DNA of 31,693 nucleotides from JAQGMJ01 sp036271855 (lineage in GTDB: Bacteria > Pseudomonadota > Gammaproteobacteria > Burkholderiales > JAEUOS01), in assembly GCA_036271855.1 (NCBI GenBank), contig DATAZV010000479.1:1-31693 (forward strand). Reading direction: 5' to 3'. The notes below the pieces were generated by a model, which did no database searches, was not told where the DNA came from, and worked only from the letters and a program-made list of their open reading frames with translations. Position numbers and translations under genes: made by a program. How positions within the stretch are numbered: the first letter of the stretch is position 1; every line of letters begins with the position of its first letter. Of this stretch, positions 10,460 to 17,911 are shown piece after piece.

Positions 10460-10587
10460 GTGCGGCAGCAGCGCGTTACCGTTGCTCAGACGTATTTCCC
10501 ATTCGCCCGGCATAAGCAGTCATTGAACTGCATGCGCCACGCCCTTCACAAGCAGGCGCGCGGGCACCCATCACCGGAGGAAGACAA

Positions 10588-11784
10588 ATGAGCATCACCC
10601 GTCGCAAAGCCCTGCTGGGCGGCGCCGGCGCGTTAGGCGCGTCGGCCCTGCCCTTTCCCACCCCGCTGTTCGCGCAAAGCCAGCCGATCAGGATAGGCTG
10701 GCTCGGGGCCCTCACCGGCCCCACCTCCGCCCCTTCGGTCGGCTTCAACCGCGGCGTGGTCTACGCCGCCCAGGCGATCAATGCCGCCGGCGGCGTCAAA
10801 GGCCGCAAGATCGAGATCATCACCCGCGACACGCAAGGCGACCCCACCAAGGCCGTCAACGCCACGCAGGAAATGATCTCTTCGCTCAAGGTGCACGCCA
10901 TCTGGGGTCCGGTCAACTCCGGCGAGTCCCTCGCCGCCACCCCGGTGATGGCGCGCGCCAAGATGCCCAACCTGCACTGCTGCGTGGTCGACAGCCTGAT
11001 CGATGCCGTCAAATACCCCAACGCCTTTCGCCTGGCCCCCTCCAACGGTCAGTGGGATGATGCCGTGCGCAGCTACTGCCTGAAAATCCTCAAGGCGAAA
11101 AAGATCGCGGTGATCGGCGACAGCACCGGCTACGGCGTCTCTGCCGTCGGCGCCTCCGTCGCCGCCTTCCAGAAAGACGGCGCCGAGGTGGTCTACAAGG
11201 CCAACATCGACCCCACCCAGGCCGACATGAACCCGGACATGCTGCGCGCCAAAAGCGCCGGCGCCGAAGTCATCGTGCTGTGGAGCGTCAACACCGGGCT
11301 GGAATCGCGCATGTTCAACGCCCGCGCCGCGATGAAATGGGACATCGCCATCGTCGGCCACCCCTCGCTGGCCTCCGGCGACATCGCCAAGCTCGTCGAC
11401 AAACCGGAAAACTGGAAAAAGGTCTACGCCGTCGGCTACAAAAGCGCCAGCTACGACGCCAGCGGCAAACTGCCGCCGAAAAGCCAGGAACTCGTCGAAA
11501 AACTCGCCAAAGCCAAAGTCGAACTCAGCGACACCCTGCTCTGGTGGGTCGCCGACAGCGTGGACGCCATCGACCTGATCGCCAAAGCCGTCGAAGTCAC
11601 CGGCGGCACCGAGGGCGAAGCCATCATCAAATACTGGAACAGCCTCGGCAAATACCCCGGCTACTTCGGCAATTACAGCTTCAGCCCAACCCAGCACAAC
11701 GGCTACCTCACCGAGGAAGTCGTGATGTCGGAAGCCAGCTCTGCGAAGAATGGGACATTTGCGCTGGCGCCGGGGTATAAATAG
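10588..11784 (+). CDS. Periplasmic ABC transporter substrate-binding protein, branched-chain amino acid/amide type
   Basis: The 398-residue protein has a twin-arginine-like signal (TRRKALLGGAGALGAS, cleavage after LFA near residue 29). A type I periplasmic-binding fold follows, starting IRIGWLGALTGPTSAPSVGFNRGV, as in LivK/AmiC/urea-binding proteins (Peripla_BP_6). It would capture a small solute and deliver it to an inner-membrane ABC transporter, but no permease or ATPase gene is present nearby, so it is an orphan here. GGAGG (10576-10580) lies eight bases before the ATG. The divergent amidohydrolase may act on the same compound, but that is only inferred from position. Ligand unknown. Confidence 0.92.
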   Translation: MSITRRKALLGGAGALGASALPFPTPLFAQSQPIRIGWLGALTGPTSAPSVGFNRGVVYAAQAINAAGGVKGRKIEIITRDTQGDPTKAVNATQEMISSLKVHAIWGPVNSGESLAATPVMARAKMPNLHCCVVDSLIDAVKYPNAFRLAPSNGQWDDAVRSYCLKILKAKKIAVIGDSTGYGVSAVGASVAAFQKDGAEVVYKANIDPTQADMNPDMLRAKSAGAEVIVLWSVNTGLESRMFNARAAMKWDIAIVGHPSLASGDIAKLVDKPENWKKVYAVGYKSASYDASGKLPPKSQELVEKLAKAKVELSDTLLWWVADSVDAIDLIAKAVEVTGGTEGEAIIKYWNSLGKYPGYFGNYSFSPTQHNGYLTEEVVMSEASSAKNGTFALAPGYK

Positions 11785-11866
11785 CGCGGCGGGGGCCTCT
11801 GCGTTCATGCCCCCCCAGAAATTGACCCTGCTCTTACATAAAATCTTTCAAACGGAGTTTCAAGCC

Positions 11867-12181
11867 ATTCTCTACATCATCTATCAGGAAGACGCCGAAA
11901 ACAGCGCCGGGCTGCGCGCCCTGCACAAGGCGGCCCACTTCGCCTACCTGGAACAGCACCGCGACATCCTGGTGCTGGGCGGCGCCATGCTGGCGGACGA
12001 CGGCGTCGCCCGCACCGGCAGCGTGCTGATTCTCAATGTGGCCGATCGCGCCGCGGCCGAGCACTTTTCCGCCAATGAGCCACTGCGCTGTGCCGGCGTG
12101 TTCAAGTCGGTGAAAATCACCCGCATGCGCCGCGGCCAGTGGAACCCGGCGGCGGCGCCGGCGACGCCAGAGGGCAACTAG
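11867..12181 (+). CDS. YciI-like protein, probable ATT start
   Basis: The product is a YciI-type ferredoxin-fold protein. From ILYIIYQEDAENS onward it matches the family N-terminus (usually MLYVIY), with the conserved His of the helix at residue 24 (KAAHFAYL) and GGAMLADDG later. At the expected start methionine the codon is ATT (11867-11869), with GGAG at 11854-11857 nine bases upstream, an ideal spacing. The nearest in-frame ATG is 11807, which would add 20 residues of unconserved leader and has only a G-run before it. The 104-residue form is listed; an automatic annotation would probably take 11807. Family members are small enzymes or accessory proteins of uncertain function. Confidence 0.7.
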   Translation: MLYIIYQEDAENSAGLRALHKAAHFAYLEQHRDILVLGGAMLADDGVARTGSVLILNVADRAAAEHFSANEPLRCAGVFKSVKITRMRRGQWNPAAAPATPEGN

Positions 12182-12272
12182 GGCAGCGCCTACTGTCACG
12201 GTGCTAGACTGCCGCGAGGGAGCAAACCGGCCTTGCAACGATTTCGCAAGGCGTGCCAGGCAGGAGACAGCA

Positions 12273-12764
12273 ATGCGCACGCTCGAGCAGCAAATGTCCT
12301 TCTATTTGCGCTATCACCGCAATCCATGGAACCGGCTGACCCATTTTATCGGCGTGCCGGTGATCATTTTTTCGCTGTTCATTCCCCTGGGCTGGCTGCG
12401 CCTGCCAGTGGACGGTTTCGATGTCACCGGCGCCCAGCTGTTCGCACTGGTGGTGATGCTCTATTACTTCGTGCTCGACGCGACGCTGGCCGTCACCCTT
12501 GCCGCGTTCATCGCCTTGATGCTGTATGGCGCCGACCAGGTGTCGCAGTTGTCCTGGAAAATCGGCGCGTTCTGGTTTGTCGCGACCTTCGCCTGCGGCT
12601 GGATCATGCAACTGATCGGCCACGTATTCGAAGGACGCAAGCCGGCGCTGACGGACAATTTCTTCCAGATATTCATCGCGCCGATTTTTCTCATGGCCGA
12701 GGTGTTTTTCGCCCTCGGCTTGAAGAAGGACGTGCTCAAGCGCACCGAAGATCTGGCCGGCTAA
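12273..12764 (+). CDS. Mpo1-like / DUF962 membrane protein
   Basis: The 163-residue protein has four or five hydrophobic segments and the family signature YHRNPWNRLTHFIGVP near the N-terminus (His15, His24), with QLIGHVFEGRKPAL later (His117). Yeast Mpo1 of this family is an iron-dependent dioxygenase in alpha-oxidation of 2-hydroxy fatty acids, so a lipid-related oxidation is possible; the bacterial role is not proven. CAGGAGA at 12261-12267 supports ATG 12273 over an upstream start at 12201. It lies 91 bases after the YciI-like gene and ends 20 bases from the convergent sirB1 stop, with no visible terminator. Confidence 0.85.
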   Translation: MRTLEQQMSFYLRYHRNPWNRLTHFIGVPVIIFSLFIPLGWLRLPVDGFDVTGAQLFALVVMLYYFVLDATLAVTLAAFIALMLYGADQVSQLSWKIGAFWFVATFACGWIMQLIGHVFEGRKPALTDNFFQIFIAPIFLMAEVFFALGLKKDVLKRTEDLAG

Positions 12765-12784
12765 AGCCGCCCATAGGTCGCGCT

Positions 12785-13624
12785 TTAGTTCAGTCGCGCC
12801 GCGCTGATGGTCACGGCTGCAAGCTGCGCCGCGATTTTTTCGGCGTCTTCGGCGCCCGGGCAGGTGCGGGCATAGAAAGACAGGTCATCGGCGGCGGCAC
12901 GCGGGCATTCGAGCCGGGCGAAGACCAGGCCACGGTCTCGCCGCTCCTCCGGCACTTCGGGCAGCAGCAGCACCAGCCGGTTCATCACCGCCAGGGCGCG
13001 GTCGAGGTCGGCGGCTTCGAGGTAAATGGCTTTTAGGTTGCGCAGCAGGCGAGCGAGGATCTGCCGCGGGCTGGCCGACTCCAGCAAATCTTCCAGCGGC
13101 AGGGTCTGGGCGGCATCGGCGCCAGTGAAGCGCGCCAGGCGCTCGCGCAAGTCCTCTTCCGACAGCGAGCGCCCGCCGTCGAACGGGTCCAGCACCAATT
13201 CACCACCGGTGACGCGGATTTTCACCAGGAAGTGCCCGGGAAAGGAAACCCCGCGCAGCTTCAGGCCGAGGCGCTGGCCGATTTCGATATACAGGATCGA
13301 CAGGGTGATCGGGATGCCGGTCTTGCGCATCAGCACGTCGTTGAGAAAGCTGTTGCGCGGGTCGTAGTAATTGTCGGCGTCGCCGGAAAAGCCGAGTTCG
13401 CGGAACAGGTAGTTGTTCAGCGCCAGCAGGCGGTGGGTGGTGGAAAAGTCGGGCGGCAGGCGGCGCTTGAGCGCCTCCGCCAACTCCTCGATCCGCCTCA
13501 GGGTGCCGGAGACGTCGAGGTTGGGATAGGTGTCCTGCGCGCACAGCAGCGCGGCCTCGCAAAGATTGATCTTCACCCGCTCCGGCGCCACCGCATCGCG
13601 AAAACGCTGCAAATTCGGATCCAA
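12785..13624 (-). CDS. sirB1: SirB1-family protein (transglutaminase-like domain plus TPR-like region)
   Basis: The 279-residue product matches the SirB1 family: a transglutaminase-like core with NYYDPRNSFLNDVLMRKTGIPITLS, then GVSFPGHFLVK and LDPFDGG, and a C-terminal helical TPR-like region with ASPRQILARLLRNLKAIY. The exact function is unknown; family members occur widely in proteobacteria. The start is TTG 13624: it lies one base after the murJ stop, AGAGGA precedes it by nine bases, and homologous sequence begins with DPNLQRF. This suggests translational coupling to murJ. The open frame continues upstream inside murJ but that part is out-of-frame shadow sequence. Confidence 0.88.
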   Translation of the reverse strand: MDPNLQRFRDAVAPERVKINLCEAALLCAQDTYPNLDVSGTLRRIEELAEALKRRLPPDFSTTHRLLALNNYLFRELGFSGDADNYYDPRNSFLNDVLMRKTGIPITLSILYIEIGQRLGLKLRGVSFPGHFLVKIRVTGGELVLDPFDGGRSLSEEDLRERLARFTGADAAQTLPLEDLLESASPRQILARLLRNLKAIYLEAADLDRALAVMNRLVLLLPEVPEERRDRGLVFARLECPRAAADDLSFYARTCPGAEDAEKIAAQLAAVTISAARLN

Positions 13625-13625
13625 C

Positions 13626-15173
13626 TTATCCCGTCCTCTTGAAATCCCTGAGGCGAAAGCCCAGAACCCACAATGTAGCAAAATATACGAAGGCGCCGGC
13701 GCTGACAATGCCGCCGAGCAGGCCGATGCGCAGGAAGGGCTGGACGCGCAGGCCGATCCAGGTCGCATCGGCCGGGCTGAGCAGCCAGAGGCACAGGCCC
13801 ATCGCCGCCAGGGCGGCCACCAATTTGGACAGGAAGACCCACCAGCCGGGCTGCGGCTGGTACGCACCGCGCCTGATTAGGCCGTGCCACAGCAAGCCGG
13901 AGTTGGTGCAGGCACCGATGCTGATGGCCAGCGCCAGGCCGGCGTGGCCCATGGCCCTGGGTAACAGGCTCACCAGCGCTAGGTTGAGCACCTGGGTCAG
14001 CACCAGGGTGAAAACGGCAAAGCGCACCGGCGTGCGCATGTCCTGCCTGGCATAGAAACCCGGCGCCAGTACCTTGACCAAGACCAGCCCGGCCAGGCCC
14101 ACCGAGTAGCCGAGCACCGCGTATTGCGTGGCAACGACGTCGGCCGCGGTGTAGCGGCCGTAGTGATAGAGCGCCCCCACCAGGGGCGCGGAGAGCAATG
14201 CCAGCCCGAGCGCCCCCGGCAAGGCCAATAGCAGCACCAGGCGCAGGCCCCAGTCGAGCAGGCTGGAGAAGTGCGCCTCGTCGGTTTTCGCCGCCTTGGA
14301 GAGGCTGGGCAGGAGGATGGTGCCCAGCGCCACGCCCAGCATGCCGGTGGGAAACTCCATCAGCCGGTCGGCGTTGGAGAGCCAGGTGATGCTGCCGGTG
14401 ACCAGGTTCGAGGCAATCACGGTGTTGAGCAAGAGGCTGATCTGCGCCACCGAGACGCCGAGCAGCGCCGGGGTCATCTGCTTGAGGATGCGGCGCACGC
14501 CGGGGTGGCCGAAATCGAGGCGAAAGCGCGGCAACAGGCCCATCTTGGAGAGGCCCCACCATTGCAGCATGAGCTGCGCGACGCCGCCGATCGCCACCGC
14601 CCAGGCCAGCGACTCCACCGGCTTGTCCATCAGCGGCGCCAGCCACAGCGTGCAGCCGATGAAGGCGAGGTTGAGCAGCACCGAGGTGAAAGCCGGCAGG
14701 GAAAACTTGTTCCAGGTGTTGAGGATCGCTCCGCCGAACCCGGTCAGCGCGATGAACAGGATGTACGGGAAGGTGATGCGCAGCATCTCGACTGTCGCAT
14801 GGAATTTAGCCCCGTTGGCGGCAAAGCCCGGCGCGGTGAGACGGACAATGAAAGGCGAGGCCAGCACGCCCAGCACCGAGACCACCAGCAGGATCACGCC
14901 CAGGGCGCCCGCGGTGTGATCGATCAGCGAACGGGTTTCCTGCTCGTCCCCGCGCGCGCGGGTCTCGGCCAGGATCGGCACGAAAGCCTGGGAGAATGCC
15001 CCTTCGGCGAACAGCCGGCGCAGCAGGTTGGGAATGCGAAAAGCGACCTGGAAGGCATCTGTCATGTCGCTGACGCCGAAGGCCCGGGCGATCAGCGTGT
15101 CGCGAATCAGGCCGGTCACACGGGAAATGAGGGTGATGCCGCTGACTTTGGCAAGGACGGACAGTAGATTCAC
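13626..15173 (-). CDS. murJ: Lipid II flippase
   Basis: The 515-residue protein has about 14 membrane helices and the MurJ/MviN N-terminus SVLAKVSGITLISRVTGLIRDTLIARAFG. RRLFAEGAFSQAFVP and the central arginines of the cavity are present. MurJ moves lipid II across the inner membrane for peptidoglycan synthesis and is essential in many bacteria. GTG 15173 was chosen because family proteins start MNLL-like here; the frame extends 11 codons further without conservation. There is no good Shine-Dalgarno; a TATACT sits at 15181-15186, very close to the start. It is divergent from rpsT, a common arrangement, and runs directly into sirB1. Confidence 0.96.
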   Translation of the reverse strand: MNLLSVLAKVSGITLISRVTGLIRDTLIARAFGVSDMTDAFQVAFRIPNLLRRLFAEGAFSQAFVPILAETRARGDEQETRSLIDHTAGALGVILLVVSVLGVLASPFIVRLTAPGFAANGAKFHATVEMLRITFPYILFIALTGFGGAILNTWNKFSLPAFTSVLLNLAFIGCTLWLAPLMDKPVESLAWAVAIGGVAQLMLQWWGLSKMGLLPRFRLDFGHPGVRRILKQMTPALLGVSVAQISLLLNTVIASNLVTGSITWLSNADRLMEFPTGMLGVALGTILLPSLSKAAKTDEAHFSSLLDWGLRLVLLLALPGALGLALLSAPLVGALYHYGRYTAADVVATQYAVLGYSVGLAGLVLVKVLAPGFYARQDMRTPVRFAVFTLVLTQVLNLALVSLLPRAMGHAGLALAISIGACTNSGLLWHGLIRRGAYQPQPGWWVFLSKLVAALAAMGLCLWLLSPADATWIGLRVQPFLRIGLLGGIVSAGAFVYFATLWVLGFRLRDFKRTG

Positions 15174-15180
15174 GGCCGGG

Positions 15181-15186
15181 AGTATA
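15181..15186 (-). promoter_or_regulatory. Possible -10 box for murJ
   Basis: TATACT on the minus strand lies 8 bases before GTG 15173. A weak TTTTGG at 15203-15208 is 16 bases further upstream. If real, transcription would begin at or next to the start codon. Confidence 0.3.
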
Positions 15187-15312
15187 ACCGCGCAGGATGG
15201 CGCCAAAAGGGCGAACCATGACGCTCCCGGGGCATTTCGGCCGCCTGCGCCGGCGGCTTTCGGGGGTCACGCCGCCACGATACGTCCCTGACAGCTTTTT
15301 CCACCCGCACCC

Positions 15313-15342
15313 TTGCGGAAATCACAGTTTTCCTGTTATAAT
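15313..15342 (+). promoter_or_regulatory. Strong promoter of rpsT
   Basis: TTGCGG (15313-15318), an 18-base spacer, and a perfect TATAAT (15337-15342) preceded by TG one base upstream (extended -10). The start site would be near 15349, leaving a short leader of about 32 bases to ATG 15381. Confidence 0.8.
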
Positions 15343-15380
15343 CTTCGACTGCCCATTTTGCATTCACGGATTCGACTCAC

Positions 15381-15674
15381 ATGGCTACCGGTCAAAAAGC
15401 GAAAAAGAAGATTGTGCGCACGGCTTCAGGCCTGAAGCGCGCACGTCAGGCGATCAAAGAGAACGCCCACAACTCCAGCCTGCGCTCCAAGCTGCGTACG
15501 GCGATCAAGGCTGTACGCAAGGCAGTAGCCGGCGGCGACAAGAAAGTCGCCACCGAGACCTACCAGGCCGCGCAAAAGGTCATCGACACCATCGCCGACA
15601 AGCGCATTGTTCACAAGAACAAGGCCGCGCGCGACAAGAGTCGCCTGGTTGCCGCTGTCAAGGCAATGGCCTGA
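15381..15674 (+). CDS. rpsT: 30S ribosomal protein S20
   Basis: A 97-residue, very basic protein with the S20 body SGLKRARQAIKENAHNSSLRSKLRTAIK and the signature IVHKNKAARDKSRL near the C-terminus. S20 binds 16S rRNA in the small subunit. It is about ten residues longer than the usual 86-88, through a lysine-rich N-terminus (MATGQKAKKKIVRT). An in-frame GTG at 15414 would give 86 residues, but ATG 15381 has GGA at 15368-15370 and fits the promoter. The gene is monocistronic, with its own promoter and terminator. Confidence 0.96.
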   Translation: MATGQKAKKKIVRTASGLKRARQAIKENAHNSSLRSKLRTAIKAVRKAVAGGDKKVATETYQAAQKVIDTIADKRIVHKNKAARDKSRLVAAVKAMA

Positions 15675-15690
15675 GGCTGCATTGGGCAAG

Positions 15691-15718
15691 AAAAAGCCGC
15701 CTGCGGGCGGCTTTTTTT
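15691..15718 (+). terminator. Bidirectional terminator between rpsT and the DUF3579 gene
   Basis: GCCGCC (15696-15701) pairs with GGCGGC (15706-15711), flanked by AAAAA on the left and TTTTTTT on the right, so it can end transcription from both strands. It serves rpsT on the plus strand and the convergent DUF3579 gene on the minus strand. Confidence 0.9.
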
Positions 15719-15727
15719 ATGCCGGTC

Positions 15728-15757
15728 GGCCTTTGAGCCGGCCGGGCCTCAAATGCC
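15728..15757. repeat. Imperfect inverted repeat next to the rpsT terminator
   Basis: GGCCTTTGAG (15728-15737) matches the complement of CTCAAATGCC (15748-15757) at 9 of 10 positions, with a GC-rich centre. It lies between the terminator and the DUF3579 stop. A secondary terminator or RNA-stabilising structure is possible. Confidence 0.45.
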
Positions 15758-15763
15758 GGTCTT

Positions 15764-16078
15764 TCAGGTGCCGGGCTTTTTCTGCCCCGCCTCGCGCAAG
15801 GTCTTGCGCCCCGGGCGCACCTGCAATTCATTGTCGCGGGCAAAATTGAGCAGGAAGTTGTAGGCCATCGGCTCGATTTCCTTGAGCCGGATGTCGACCA
15901 CCACGCAGTTGACCCCGCCCGAGCTGATCGGATAGCAGAACGGCGAATAGGCCATGCGGTTATCGCCGCCGAAAGAACACATCACGCCGGCCAGGCGGTC
16001 GGCCCAGTCGCTGGGGCGAAACCGTTGGCCGTCCAGGGTCGTGCCCTGGATGACGAACTCGCTGGTTTCGACGGCCAT
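15764..16078 (-). CDS. DUF3579 domain protein
   Basis: The 104-residue product matches DUF3579, a small family seen mainly in betaproteobacteria. Visible family features are EFVIQGTTLDG near the N-terminus, RFRPSDWADRLAGVMCSFG, YSPFCYPI, GVNCVVVD and MAYNFLLNFARDNELQV. No membrane segment or catalytic motif is evident and no function is known. ATG 16078 is chosen because conserved sequence starts directly after it; the frame continues 26 codons upstream without conservation. No clear Shine-Dalgarno is seen. Confidence 0.85.
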   Translation of the reverse strand: MAVETSEFVIQGTTLDGQRFRPSDWADRLAGVMCSFGGDNRMAYSPFCYPISSGGVNCVVVDIRLKEIEPMAYNFLLNFARDNELQVRPGRKTLREAGQKKPGT

Positions 16079-16240
16079 GAAGGTGCGTGCGTGGGCCTTG
16101 AGTGGTGGGAGCAGAGCGCGGGCGGACGGCAGCGCCGTCCCATCCCACACAGGCATTGTAGCCGATTCACTTCTCGTTATTGCGCTGCGGCAAACGAAGC
16201 GCCATGAACCCCGGCGAAAACGCGACCTCTAGCCCGCGGG

Positions 16241-16246
16241 TACAAT
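16241..16246 (+). promoter_or_regulatory. Possible -10 box for the LOG gene
   Basis: TACAAT lies 27 bases before ATG 16274. No convincing -35 box is found 16-18 bases upstream, so this is a weak call. Confidence 0.25.
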
Positions 16247-16273
16247 GGCATCTGTCAAAAACACGTGATCAGC

Positions 16274-16840
16274 ATGAAATCCGTCGCCGTTTTCTGTGGT
16301 TCCAATCCGGGCAAGGACCCGGTCTATGCCGAAGCGACCAACGCGGTCAGCCGCCTGATCGCCCAACGCGGGCTGACCCTGGTCTACGGCGGCGGGCACC
16401 GCGGCCTGATGGGCGTGGCGGCCGATGCGGCCTTGGCTGCCGGCGGCCAGGTGCATGGCGTGATCACCGAAGCGCTGAAGTCGCGCGAGATGATGCACGC
16501 GGGCATCCAGGTCTGCGAAGTGGTCGACACCATGGCCGAGCGCAAGCACCGCTTTGCCGAGCTGGCCGACGCCTTCCTGGTGCTGCCCGGAGGCATCGGT
16601 ACCCTGGAAGAAGTGTTCGACATGTGGAGCCGCGCCCAGCTGCAGGGGTTGAACAAGCCGATCGGCATCCTCAACATCAAGGACTTCTACCTGCCGCAGA
16701 TCCAGATGATCGACCGCATGATCGCGGACGGTTTCCTGCCGGAGGCGCAGCGCAAATGGGTGGCCGTTTCGCAGGATGCGGGCGACCTGCTCGACTGGCT
16801 GGCCAACTTCCAGTTCTCGCCCGTTTCGAAATGGCTGTAG
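16274..16840 (+). CDS. LOG-family protein (TIGR00730), cytokinin-riboside-monophosphate-type phosphoribohydrolase
   Basis: The 188-residue protein has the LOG/lysine-decarboxylase-like fold signature PGGIGTLEE at residues 105-113, the MAERK segment with Arg90, and YGGGHRGLMG at 38-47. LOG enzymes cleave the N-glycosidic bond of nucleoside 5'-monophosphates, releasing base and ribose 5-phosphate; in bacteria this is probably nucleotide salvage or clean-up, not lysine decarboxylation as older annotations say. ATG 16274 follows a GTG at 16265 in frame; conserved sequence starts at MKSVAVFCGSNPG. pyrD lies 25 bases downstream, so a nucleotide-related operon is likely. Confidence 0.92.
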   Translation: MKSVAVFCGSNPGKDPVYAEATNAVSRLIAQRGLTLVYGGGHRGLMGVAADAALAAGGQVHGVITEALKSREMMHAGIQVCEVVDTMAERKHRFAELADAFLVLPGGIGTLEEVFDMWSRAQLQGLNKPIGILNIKDFYLPQIQMIDRMIADGFLPEAQRKWVAVSQDAGDLLDWLANFQFSPVSKWL

Positions 16841-16865
16841 GCGCGGCCCTTTTACGGGGGCGTGC

Positions 16866-17894
16866 ATGGGCCTGAACGTTTTTTACCCGCCGGCGCGCGC
16901 GGCGCTGTTCAATCTCGAAGCCGAGCGCGCGCACGCCGTCACCATGAAGGGCCTGAGCGCCCTCGCCGGACTGGGCCTTGCCGGCCTGATCAACGGCCGC
17001 GTGCCCGATGACCCGCGCACGGTGATGGGCATCCGCTTTCCCAACCCGGTCGGCATGGCCGCGGGCGCGGACAAGAACGGTGAATGCATCGACGGCTTCG
17101 GCGCCCTGGGCTTCGGCTTTCTCGAACTGGGCGGCGTCTGCCCGCGGGCGCAGCCGGGCAACCCGAAGCCGCGCCTGTTCCGCCTGCCGGCTGCCAACGC
17201 CATCATCAACCGCCTCGGCTTCAACAATTACGGCGTCGACGTGCTGGTGGAGAACCTGAAGCGCCGCACGTATAAAGGCGTGATCGGCGTCAATCTCGGC
17301 AAGAACCTCGACACACCACTGGAAAAAGCAGCCGACGACTACGCCATCTGCTACGAAAAGATTTATCCGCACTGCGACTTCGCCACCGTCAACATCTCCT
17401 CGCCGAATACCAAGAACCTGCGCCAGCTGCAGGGCGAGGACGAATTGGGGCCGATACTCGAGCGCATCAAGCGCGAGCAGGCGCGCCTGGCCGACACACA
17501 CGGCCGCATGGTGCCGGTGGTGGTGAAAATCGCGCCGGACCTGGACGACGAGCAGGTCGAAACCATCGCCCGCCTGCTGGTCAAACACCGCATCGACGCC
17601 GTCACCGCCACCAACACCACCATTTCACGCGATGCGGTGCAGGGTCTGGCGAATGCCGACGAGGCCGGCGGGCTTTCCGGCACGCCGGTATACGAAATGT
17701 CGAACCGGGTGATCCGCAAACTCGCGCAGCATCTGGATGGCGCCCTGCCGATCATCGGCGTCGGCGGCATCATGAGCGGCGCCGACGCGCGCGCCAAGAT
17801 CGAAGCCGGCGCCAGCCTGGTGCAGTTCTATACCGGGCTGGTGTATCGCGGCCCGGCGCTGGTGCCCGAAGTGGCGCGGGCCCTGCGCGCGTAA
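16866..17894 (+). CDS. pyrD: Dihydroorotate dehydrogenase, quinone-dependent (class 2)
   Basis: The 342-residue protein is a class 2 dihydroorotate dehydrogenase, which oxidises dihydroorotate to orotate in pyrimidine synthesis and passes electrons to quinone. The N-terminal helical region (residues 1-45) for membrane contact is present. Core motifs include MAAGADKNGE, PRAQPGNPKPRLFRLP, NRLGFNNYGVD and NISSPNT at 176-182 with the class 2 catalytic serine. The C-terminal GVGGI and YTGLVYRGP form the FMN phosphate site. The family's usual ELGTV reads ELGGV, a minor change. A G-run (16856-16860) precedes ATG 16866. It lies between the LOG gene and alanine dehydrogenase with short gaps. Confidence 0.97.
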   Translation: MGLNVFYPPARAALFNLEAERAHAVTMKGLSALAGLGLAGLINGRVPDDPRTVMGIRFPNPVGMAAGADKNGECIDGFGALGFGFLELGGVCPRAQPGNPKPRLFRLPAANAIINRLGFNNYGVDVLVENLKRRTYKGVIGVNLGKNLDTPLEKAADDYAICYEKIYPHCDFATVNISSPNTKNLRQLQGEDELGPILERIKREQARLADTHGRMVPVVVKIAPDLDDEQVETIARLLVKHRIDAVTATNTTISRDAVQGLANADEAGGLSGTPVYEMSNRVIRKLAQHLDGALPIIGVGGIMSGADARAKIEAGASLVQFYTGLVYRGPALVPEVARALRA

Positions 17895-17911
17895 TCGGCG
17901 AGGGACGAGCG

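Noticed and set aside
11822..11844. TTGACC ... TAAAAT as a promoter just before the YciI-like gene
   Set aside because: The spacer is only 11 bases.
16274..16840. Lysine decarboxylase
   Set aside because: The PGGxGTxxE motif and length belong to LOG phosphoribohydrolases; the lysine decarboxylase label is an old misannotation of this family.
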